Assembly: GCA_031257595.1 (NCBI GenBank)
Contig: JAIROH010000127.1
Location: forward strand, 1-5,797
Source of the DNA: Treponema sp.
Lineage (GTDB): Bacteria; Spirochaetota; Spirochaetia; Treponematales; Breznakiellaceae
DNA length: 5,797 bases
Reading direction: 5' to 3'
Shown here: piece by piece, positions 1 through 5,056 of the stretch
How the letters are laid out: the number at the start of each line of letters is the position of its first letter
How positions within the stretch are numbered: the first letter of the stretch is position 1
Notes under the pieces: model-generated
The model's database searches: none
What the model saw: only the letters and a program-made list of their open reading frames with translations
What the model was told of the DNA's origin: nothing
Made by a program: the position numbers and the translations under genes

Positions 1-182
1 TCCTCGGCGCCCATATCATGGCGCCCAGGGCCACCGACATGATAGGCGAAATCGCCGCGTTGATGAAAGCCGAAGGCACCGTGGAAGAACTGGCCGGCAC
101 GATTCATCCCCATCCTACGGTCGGCGAAATGATCATGGAAGCCGCCCACGACGTGGAAGGGCTGTGCTGCCATAAGCTGTAG
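1..182 (+). CDS. lpdA: Dihydrolipoyl dehydrogenase, C-terminal fragment (5' end outside window)
   Basis: This is the last 59 codons of a flavoprotein disulfide oxidoreductase, read from base 3 and ending in TAG at 180-182. The sequence begins LGAHIMAPRATDMIGEIA and carries HPHPTVGE, which matches the dimer-interface signature of dihydrolipoyl dehydrogenases (typically HxHPTxxE). In that family the second His (here codon 111-113) and the following Glu (126-128) form the catalytic base pair, contributed to the active site of the partner subunit. The enzyme is the FAD-dependent E3 subunit that reoxidises lipoyl groups of 2-oxoacid dehydrogenase complexes or the glycine cleavage system, in the cytoplasm. 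The FAD and NAD domains lie upstream of the window, so which complex it serves cannot be told. The tail GLCCHKL, with two adjacent Cys near the end, is slightly unusual. A related class I disulfide reductase is possible but the HPHPT motif favours Lpd. Confidence 0.9.
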   Translation, partial: LGAHIMAPRATDMIGEIAALMKAEGTVEELAGTIHPHPTVGEMIMEAAHDVEGLCCHKL

Positions 183-203
183 GCTTACTCAAAATTATAC
201 GAG

Positions 204-233
204 GCTCTTTCAAAACTTCAGTTTTGAAAGAGC
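204..233. repeat. Perfect 13-bp hairpin downstream of lpd
   Basis: Arm GCTCTTTCAAAAC (204-216) pairs perfectly with GTTTTGAAAGAGC (221-233) around the loop TTCA. It begins 21 bases after the lpd stop codon, so it may protect or terminate the lpd transcript, but no T-run follows on either strand, which makes a classical intrinsic terminator doubtful. The arm differs by one base from CTTTTTCAAAAC in the hairpin at 5021-5056, so it may be a dispersed repeat. Confidence 0.7.
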
Positions 234-247
234 AACCACTGAGAAAA

Positions 248-279
248 GCGGTTTTGTAGGCCGCAGGCCGAAAAACCGC
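248..279. repeat. Nested hairpin, GCGGTTTT/AAAACCGC with inner GGCC stem
   Basis: GCGGTTTT (248-255) pairs with AAAACCGC (272-279); within it GGCC (259-262) pairs with GGCC (266-269) around GCA. This is the second of three hairpins in a row. It reuses the GGTTTTG/AAAACC words of its neighbours. No T-run follows, so termination is uncertain. Confidence 0.55.
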
Positions 280-281
280 AA

Positions 282-319
282 GAGCTTCGGCAAAACCAAC
301 CGGGTTTTGCAAGAAGCTC
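282..319. repeat. Long interrupted hairpin, third of the cluster
   Basis: The outer stem GAGCTTC (282-288) pairs with GAAGCTC (313-319), and the inner stem GCAAAACC (290-297) pairs with GGTTTTGC (303-310) around a 5-base loop, with a small internal loop between them. A T6 run occurs 11 bases downstream (330-335), which is too far for a standard terminator. The inner CAAAACC-loop5-GGTTTTG unit matches the core of the hairpin at 5029-5048 apart from one extra T there. Confidence 0.6.
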
Positions 320-350
320 ATACGGTATGTTTTTTGTACCAAAAAATTTC

Positions 351-379
351 TTGCCAATCCGGTATACTCGTTTTATACT
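351..379 (+). promoter_or_regulatory. Sigma-70-type promoter of the binding-protein gene
   Basis: TTGCCA (351-356, consensus TTGACA) and TATACT (374-379, consensus TATAAT) are separated by 17 bases, the optimal spacing. An A6T3 tract lies directly upstream (341-349), where an UP element would be. Transcription would start near 386, leaving a leader of about 33 bases with the ribosome binding site intact. It is the only good -35/-10 pair I see in front of the operon. Confidence 0.7.
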
Positions 380-400
380 GGGTAAAAGTTATGGTATACT
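361..400. promoter_or_regulatory. Repeated TATACT words, possible operator
   Basis: TATACT occurs at 363-368, 374-379 and 395-400. The offsets of 11 and 21 bases are close to one and two helical turns. The first and third copies sit in the identical word GGTATACT, which contains the palindrome GTATAC. Only the middle copy is well placed as a -10 element. The others could be a regulator binding site overlapping the promoter or a chance result of A/T-rich promoter DNA. Confidence 0.3.
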
Positions 401-407
401 AATTTAT

Positions 408-412
408 GGAGG
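408..412 (+). promoter_or_regulatory. Strong ribosome binding site of the binding-protein gene
   Basis: GGAGG lies 6 bases before the ATG at 419. It fixes this start and is the best Shine-Dalgarno in the window, which suits a protein needed in excess over the membrane components. Confidence 0.85.
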
Positions 413-418
413 TATAGC

Positions 419-1489
419 ATGAAAAAAATTCTTTATTGCGTTTTACTTGTCCTGCTTGTTCTGGGAACAACGCTTGGATGTAAAAAGGAAAGCGCGGGAA
501 CAGACGGAAGCAAAAAGTACAGAATCGCCCTGAGCAACAACTATATGGGCAATGACTGGCGCCAGGTTATGCTAAAAACCATTCAGGTTGTAGCCGCGAA
601 ACCGCCCTACAGCGAAAAGGTTGAACTAACCATTGTTAACAGCGAAAATTCACCGGAAGCCCAGTCCGCGGCCATCGACGTTATGATCGAGGAAGGCTAC
701 GACGCCATCCTTATCGACGCCGCTTCACCGACCGCGCTAAACCCGGTTATTGACCGCGCTTTGGCTGCGGGCATTGTCGTGGTAAGTTTTGACAATGTGG
801 TAAGCAACCCCAAGGTTCATACGATCCATATTGATCTCAAGGCCAACGGCAAGGGATGGGCGGAATTTATCGTTAAACAGCTTAAACCCGGCGACACCGT
901 AGCCATCGATACGGGGCTTCCCGGTTCCACCGTAGGCAACGATGTGTACGACGCGGCTATGGAAGTGTTCCAAAAAGCGGGTATCCGCGTCGTTGCCGAA
1001 TTTGCCAGTGAATGGAGCGACGGTGTCGGACAGCAGCAAATCGCCAGCGTTCTGGCCGCCAATCCCGATCTTGACGGGCTTCTCTGCCAGGCCTTTGGAG
1101 AAACGATAGACGCCGCTTTTACCCAGGCCGGAAAACCTTTTATTCCCTGCACGGGGTACCATACCAACGCGGGTCAGCTTTCCGCGCTGAACAAAAAAAT
1201 TCCCTTTTGTTCGGCGAACAACCCTCCGGGAAACAGCGCCTTTGCCCTGGACGTAGCCCTGCGGCTTCTTGAGGGTGAAGAAATTCTTCCCATGGACATT
1301 TCAGTTGTTCCGCAGTTCTTCGCCATTCCCGAATACGCGAACGTCGACATCGGGTATCCCATCACGACCATCGAAAAAGACGTGACGGTGTTTGACAATG
1401 CGCCGGGCGCGCTTCCCTGGCCCGTGCTTCCGCTGCCTTTTACTTCGGTAAATCTAAGCATTGACGAGGTGGCGAACTTTAAGCAATAA
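419..1489 (+). CDS. Lipoprotein sugar-type ABC transporter substrate-binding protein (periplasmic-binding protein family 4)
   Basis: This 356-residue protein is the extracytoplasmic receptor of the importer encoded downstream. A lipoprotein signal peptide is visible: M-K-K, a hydrophobic run (residues 4-15), then T18-L19-G20-Cys21, so the mature protein should be lipid-anchored at Cys21. The mature part has the ribose/galactose-binding fold: SNNYMGNDWRQ (39-49) at the first strand and ligand-facing region, DAASPTALNPVIDRAL (100-115), then the strand VVVSFDN (120-126), where the Asp corresponds to the sugar-hydroxyl-binding Asp of ribose-binding protein. From memory, the SN-x-Y-x-GN-x-WR start and SPTALN segment recall a subfamily of sugar/polyol receptors that pairs with two permeases; the substrate is unknown. 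Length is normal. The start is fixed by GGAGG 6 bases upstream. The gene is followed by a strong terminator, so it is probably made in excess. A sensor role without transport is unlikely given the neighbours. Confidence 0.9.
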   Translation: MKKILYCVLLVLLVLGTTLGCKKESAGTDGSKKYRIALSNNYMGNDWRQVMLKTIQVVAAKPPYSEKVELTIVNSENSPEAQSAAIDVMIEEGYDAILIDAASPTALNPVIDRALAAGIVVVSFDNVVSNPKVHTIHIDLKANGKGWAEFIVKQLKPGDTVAIDTGLPGSTVGNDVYDAAMEVFQKAGIRVVAEFASEWSDGVGQQQIASVLAANPDLDGLLCQAFGETIDAAFTQAGKPFIPCTGYHTNAGQLSALNKKIPFCSANNPPGNSAFALDVALRLLEGEEILPMDISVVPQFFAIPEYANVDIGYPITTIEKDVTVFDNAPGALPWPVLPLPFTSVNLSIDEVANFKQ

Positions 1490-1493
1490 CCGC

Positions 1494-1535
1494 AAAAAAC
1501 GACGGCCCGGAACGTTCCGGGCCGTCGTTTTTTTT
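1494..1535 (+). terminator. Strong rho-independent terminator after the binding-protein gene
   Basis: A perfect 13-bp G+C-rich stem joins 1500-1512 to 1515-1527, centred on CG at 1513-1514, and is followed by T8 (1528-1535). A6 upstream (1494-1499) can pair with the T-run, so it could also work on the other strand. It starts only 5 bases after the stop codon. Since no good promoter is visible before the ATPase gene, it probably acts as a partial terminator that lowers expression of the ATPase and permeases relative to the binding protein. Confidence 0.92.
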
Positions 1536-1540
1536 CCGGA

Positions 1541-1575
1541 CGCCTTTAAAAACGCGAAGGGGCTTTTTAAGGGCG
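1541..1575 (+). promoter_or_regulatory. Hairpin covering the candidate ribosome binding site of the ATPase gene
   Basis: CGCCTTTAAAAA (1541-1552) pairs with TTTTTAAGGGCG (1564-1575) in 12 base pairs, including one T-G wobble, around an 11-base loop. The AAGGG at 1569-1573, the best Shine-Dalgarno for the GTG at 1583, lies wholly inside the 3' arm. It could limit translation of the ATPase, or simply shield the 5' end of a processed downstream mRNA. The pairing is seen in the sequence; the function is inferred. Confidence 0.5.
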
Positions 1576-1582
1576 TTCTTAT

Positions 1583-3106
1583 GTGTATACTGGAACCATG
1601 GCTTATCTGGAATTGGTTAACGTCTCCAAATCATTCGGAGGCATCTATGCTCTAAAAAAAGCGTCTCTTGCCTGTGAGCGCGGCGAAGTCCACGCCTTGC
1701 TGGGAGAAAACGGAGCGGGGAAAAGTACGCTCCTTAAAATTCTCAGCGGCGCGCTCCAGGCCGATGAAGGGGAAATCCACATCAACGGCAAACCGGTCCG
1801 GATACGGAATCCCCTGGACGCCATGAACCGCGGAATCGGAACGGTTTATCAGGAACTGTCCATTATACCCGACCTGACGGTGAGCGAGAATATTTTCATC
1901 GGACGGATTCCCAAAAACAGGGCAGGCCGTTTTTTACGGAAAGAACTCCGCCAAATAACCGAAAATCTTTTCCGGGAATATTCGGTAACCGATATTGATC
2001 CCGACGAAAAAGCGGGAAGCCTTTCACTTTCAAAACGGCAGATGATTGAAATCTTAAGGGTTCTGTCGAAAAAGCCGGAAATCATCATTCTTGACGAAGC
2101 CACTTCGGCGTTGACGGAAAACAAGGTTCACTGGCTTCTTTCCCTGGCAAAAAAGCTTGCCGCCGAAGGGCGTCTTGTTATCTTTATTTCCCACAGAATG
2201 TCGGAAATAAAAGACGGATGCGATACAATTACCGTACTGCGGAACGGCATGACCGCGGGAACCATGAAGGTCGAAAACGTGGATATGGATCTGGCCGTCT
2301 CCATGATGCTGGGCCGCAAAATAGAAGGCTATTATCCCGAATTGACAAGCCATGTTCGTCCGGAAAAACTGCTGGAGGTAAAGCACCTTCAATACGAGCA
2401 TATCCTTAACAATATAAGCTTTTCCCTTCACAGGGGCGAGGTATTGGGGCTCGGCGGGCTCGCGGGCCAGGGACAGGCGGAGCTGTTGCTCGCCCTCTTC
2501 GGCGTTATAAAAAGCAAAAACACCGTCGAGTTGGAAGGCAAAGCCTATAAAATAAAGTCCCCGGAAAAAAGCATACAAAACGGCATCGCCCTGATACCCG
2601 AAGATCGCGGCGCCCAGGGACTGTTGCTTTCGTTCTCCATAATGTTTAACATCGCCCTTTCTTCCCTCGCGCGTCTCGGCGTCCTGCTCAACCGTTCCAC
2701 GGAAAACACCATCGTCGACCGCTATATGGACGCGCTGCAGGTTAAGGCGCCGGACAGTGAAACGGCGGTCAGGAATTTAAGCGGAGGCAACCAGCAGAAG
2801 GTGGTGCTGGCAAAAATGCTGGCTACCGAACCCAGGATAATTCTGATGCACGATGTAACCCGCGGAGTTGACGTGGGTACAAAAAAGGATATTTTTACCC
2901 TGGTACGGGAACTGGCTTCGCAGGGGAATTCAATCGTATATTTTTCCACCGATGTGCAAGAACTGGTGAATGTCTGTGACCGTATCCTTGTTATGTTCGA
3001 CGGAACAATCAACGCGTCCTTTAGCGGCGATGGCATGACCCAGGAAAACATTATCGCCGCGTCCATCGGTGAATTGAGTAACATACAAAAAGGGGCGGTA
3101 TCGTGA
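1583..3106 (+). CDS. Sugar ABC transporter ATPase, fused double-domain (RbsA/MglA type)
   Basis: This protein powers the importer from the cytoplasmic side. Two starts are possible: GTG at 1583 (507 residues, AAGGG 9 bases upstream) and ATG at 1598 (502 residues, weak GGA 3 bases upstream, but the N-terminus MAYLELVNVSKSF fits the family better). Numbered from the ATG, domain 1 has Walker A GENGAGKST (36-44), Q-loop Q85, a degenerate signature LSLSKRQ (142-148), Walker B ILDEATSAL (164-172) and switch H199. Domain 2 has a Walker A without Lys (GLAGQGQAELL, 287-297), an intact signature LSGGNQQ (394-400), an altered Walker B MHDVTRG (417-423, usually LDEPTRG) and no switch His (FSTDVQEL, 449-456). 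Hence one composite ATP site looks intact and the other degenerate. Loss of the second site is normal for RbsA-like proteins, though the changes here are extensive. The end overlaps permease 1 by four bases. Confidence 0.93.
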   Translation: MYTGTMAYLELVNVSKSFGGIYALKKASLACERGEVHALLGENGAGKSTLLKILSGALQADEGEIHINGKPVRIRNPLDAMNRGIGTVYQELSIIPDLTVSENIFIGRIPKNRAGRFLRKELRQITENLFREYSVTDIDPDEKAGSLSLSKRQMIEILRVLSKKPEIIILDEATSALTENKVHWLLSLAKKLAAEGRLVIFISHRMSEIKDGCDTITVLRNGMTAGTMKVENVDMDLAVSMMLGRKIEGYYPELTSHVRPEKLLEVKHLQYEHILNNISFSLHRGEVLGLGGLAGQGQAELLLALFGVIKSKNTVELEGKAYKIKSPEKSIQNGIALIPEDRGAQGLLLSFSIMFNIALSSLARLGVLLNRSTENTIVDRYMDALQVKAPDSETAVRNLSGGNQQKVVLAKMLATEPRIILMHDVTRGVDVGTKKDIFTLVRELASQGNSIVYFSTDVQELVNVCDRILVMFDGTINASFSGDGMTQENIIAASIGELSNIQKGAVS

Positions 3107-4074
3107 TTCAAAAGAACAGCCTGAAGGACTCTTTGGAAAAAAACTGGATAAGTCTGGTCCCGTATTTTGTACTGATTGTTTTAACGGTTATCATGGCGGT
3201 AATAAATCCCCGGACTTTGAGTATGCGCTTTATCGCCAACAAATGCGACGCCGCCTTTTCCCTTGTTTTGGTTTCCATCGGCCAGACCTTTGTGCTGCTT
3301 TCGGGTGGTTTTGATCTTTCCGTAGGCGGCGTGATATGTGTTACCAACAGCCTGCTGGCGGTCAATATGGGGGGCGGTCCGGGAAGCATCTTCCTGTGGT
3401 GTGTAATCTGTGCGTTTATCGGAACGGCCATCGGGATCTTTAACGGATTTGTTATCGCCAAAGCAAAAATGCAGCCCTTTATCGTCACACTGGCTACCCA
3501 ATCAGCCTGTTACGGGGCGGCTTTATTGATCCTTAAAGTCGACGGGGGAAACATAGATCCCGGTTTTATCAAACTGCTTATTTCACGGTTTTTCGGCGTT
3601 CCCCTTTCGCTGATCCTTATGGTGATCCTTATCCTCTTGTGGCTCTACGTCAAACGGACAAATTTCGGCCTGGCCCTTTATGCCGTGGGAAGCAATGAAA
3701 AGGCTGCCCACCTTAACAGCATTAACGTATTCCGTACCAAGCTCTTCGCCTACGGACTGTCGGGCTTTTTCGCCGCCCTGGTGGGAATCTACCGGACAGC
3801 TCATGTGGCCTCGGGATCTCCTACCGCCGGGGCTTCTTTTGTAATTACCTCGATTGTGGCGGCGGTACTTGGGGGAACGGCGATTTCCGGCGGAGTGGGA
3901 GGAATCGTCGGCAGTGTGGCGGGGGCTTTTATCCTCAGGGCCATAACGGATCTGCTTGTATTTCTTAAAGTTTCGGCTTACTGGACAAGCCTGGTTCAGG
4001 GCGCGCTGCTTGTTGCCGCCGTAGCCCTGACATCCTACGCAAAGCTCCGCCGGACCAGCGAGGTTGCCCAATGA
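3103..4074 (+). CDS. Sugar ABC transporter permease 1 (RbsC/BPD_transp_2 family)
   Basis: This 323-residue integral membrane protein is one half of the transport channel. About eight to ten hydrophobic segments are visible, beginning near residues 16-34. Family landmarks are GQTFVLLSGGFDLSVGG (60-76), NGFVIAKAKMQPFIVTLAT (114-132), the cytoplasmic ATPase-contact stretch YAVGSNEKAA (193-202) and the glycine-rich SIVAAVLGGTAISGG (250-264), with a basic C-terminal tail. The normal contact motif continues with L-S-G-I; here it reads LNSI (204-207). The start is GTG at 3103, overlapping the ATPase stop as GTGA, with AGGGG 7 bases upstream, so translation is probably coupled. A different permease of the same family follows, so the channel is presumably a heterodimer. 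The family is certain; the substrate is not. Confidence 0.92.
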   Translation: MIQKNSLKDSLEKNWISLVPYFVLIVLTVIMAVINPRTLSMRFIANKCDAAFSLVLVSIGQTFVLLSGGFDLSVGGVICVTNSLLAVNMGGGPGSIFLWCVICAFIGTAIGIFNGFVIAKAKMQPFIVTLATQSACYGAALLILKVDGGNIDPGFIKLLISRFFGVPLSLILMVILILLWLYVKRTNFGLALYAVGSNEKAAHLNSINVFRTKLFAYGLSGFFAALVGIYRTAHVASGSPTAGASFVITSIVAAVLGGTAISGGVGGIVGSVAGAFILRAITDLLVFLKVSAYWTSLVQGALLVAAVALTSYAKLRRTSEVAQ

Positions 4075-5018
4075 ATATAAAACGATTCTGGGCGCGCAAT
4101 TCAACGGTTTTTATAATTTATGCGATAGCCCTGTTGCTTCTTGTTATCGTATCGATACTCAAGCCCGGCTATGCCAGCGCCAACAACCTCAACATGCTTT
4201 CCGTCACGGCGGCTGTTTTGGGAATAACCTCTTTGGGGCAAACTTTCGTGATTCTTACCGGGGGAATGGATCTTTCCATTCCATGGATGTTTTCCATATC
4301 GGCCTTTCTCATGGCGGCCCTTACCAACGGAAACGATGGCGCCCTTGTGTACGCGGTTCCCACGGTACTGCTGGCGGGCCTCGTGATGGGTCTTATCAAC
4401 GGTTTCGGGGTGGCGTATATCGGCATTATTCCGGTTATCATGACCATATCCACCAATATCATTTTTCAGGGACTGTTGGTTGGAATTTCCGGCGGCATGC
4501 CCGGGGGGAGTCTTCCCCAGACAATCAAAACCCTGGTTTTGGGGAACACCGCCGGAATCTCGACGTTGTTTTTGATATGGCTTTTCGTTTCCGCCCTGGC
4601 GATCATTGTACTTCATAAAACCAGATACGGCAGAAACATCTACGCGGTCGGAAGCAGCGAAACGGTAGCCTTTTTTTCCGGAATAAACACAAAACAGACA
4701 AAACTTTTCGCCTACGGGATCTGCGGCATGCTTAGCGCGGTTGCGGGCGTTCTCTATTCAGGACGCCTGGGGCAGCTCTATCTTGCCATGGGCGAGCCAT
4801 ATCAGATGCAGACCATAGCGGCCGTCGCCATAGGCGGCGTTTCGCTGGCGGGGGGAAAGGGCAGCTATGCCGGTACGATGGCGGGAGTCTGTATCCTGGT
4901 GATCCTCAACGGTTTCCTCTCGGCGATGAATATCCCGCCCAACGTCCAGAAAATCGTCTACGGCGCGGTGCTTTTTATGGCGGTATTGATTGCGGAGCGC
5001 GAAATCAAAGGGCAGTAA
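4071..5018 (+). CDS. Sugar ABC transporter permease 2 (RbsC/BPD_transp_2 family)
   Basis: This 315-residue membrane protein is a divergent paralogue of permease 1 and its likely partner. The first membrane segment spans about residues 13-30. Landmarks are GQTFVILTGGMDLSIPW (56-72), INGFGVAYIGIIPVIMT (109-125), the ATPase-contact stretch YAVGSSETVAFFSGI (191-205), LFAYGICGMLSAVAGVLY (212-229) and IAAVAIGGVSLAGGKGS (249-265). The DLSIPW segment replaces the usual DLSVGS-like sequence, with Pro-Trp where permease 1 has Gly-Gly, so the two halves differ at a conserved place. The ATG at 4071 overlaps the upstream stop as ATGA, and GAGG (4060-4063) lies 7 bases before it, again implying coupled translation. 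It is the last gene of the operon and ends just before the hairpin at 5021. Confidence 0.92.
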   Translation: MNIKRFWARNSTVFIIYAIALLLLVIVSILKPGYASANNLNMLSVTAAVLGITSLGQTFVILTGGMDLSIPWMFSISAFLMAALTNGNDGALVYAVPTVLLAGLVMGLINGFGVAYIGIIPVIMTISTNIIFQGLLVGISGGMPGGSLPQTIKTLVLGNTAGISTLFLIWLFVSALAIIVLHKTRYGRNIYAVGSSETVAFFSGINTKQTKLFAYGICGMLSAVAGVLYSGRLGQLYLAMGEPYQMQTIAAVAIGGVSLAGGKGSYAGTMAGVCILVILNGFLSAMNIPPNVQKIVYGAVLFMAVLIAEREIKGQ

Positions 5019-5020
5019 CC

Positions 5021-5056
5021 GGCTTTTTCAAAACCCGAAAGGTTTTTGAAAAAGTC
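5021..5056. terminator. Hairpin between the convergent permease and SDR genes
   Basis: GGCTTTTTCAAAACC (5021-5035) pairs with GGTTTTTGAAAAAGTC (5041-5056) around CGAAA, with one bulged T and one G-T wobble. It sits 2 bases after the permease 2 stop and directly beside the SDR stop, so it is placed to end transcripts from both sides. No separate T-run follows on either strand, since the T-rich parts are within the stem. The core resembles the hairpins at 204-233 and 290-310. Confidence 0.6.

Larger units (their letters stand above)
183..418. other. Intergenic region between lpd and the binding-protein gene
   Basis: These 236 bases hold no convincing gene. From left to right they contain three consecutive hairpins (204-233, 248-279, 282-319), an A/T-rich stretch (329-350), a promoter (351-379), repeated TATACT words (361-400) and the ribosome binding site of the next gene (408-412). 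A minus-strand reading frame across 133-357 is explained by overlap with lpd and with the hairpins and looks like no known protein. Confidence 0.75.

Noticed and set aside
204..319. CRISPR array or riboswitch in the lpd-binding protein gap
   Set aside because: There are no regularly spaced identical direct repeats, and the three hairpins lie upstream of the promoter at 351-379, so they would not be in the leader of the transporter mRNA.
133..357. Minus-strand 74-codon reading frame across the lpd end and the intergenic hairpins
   Set aside because: It overlaps the lpd 3' end and is largely made of hairpin sequence; it has no recognisable domain and no evident ribosome binding site.
737..1162. 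Long minus-strand frames inside the binding-protein gene
   Set aside because: They are antisense shadows produced by G+C-biased third positions; the plus-strand frame has a signal peptide, ribosome binding site and a clear family match.
1563..1591. A separate promoter for the ATPase gene using TATACT at 1586-1591
   Set aside because: No -35-like hexamer is found 16-18 bases upstream (CTTTTT-like sequence instead), and the implied start would fall at or after the candidate start codons.
1461..1655. Plus-strand 64-codon reading frame across the terminator
   Set aside because: It runs through the terminator stem and T-run and overlaps both flanking genes in another frame; the protein is low-complexity and basic.
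4064..4618. Plus-strand 184-codon frame overlapping permease 2
   Set aside because: It is an out-of-frame shadow of permease 2, rich in Gly, Arg and His with no family motif, whereas the permease frame has full family landmarks.
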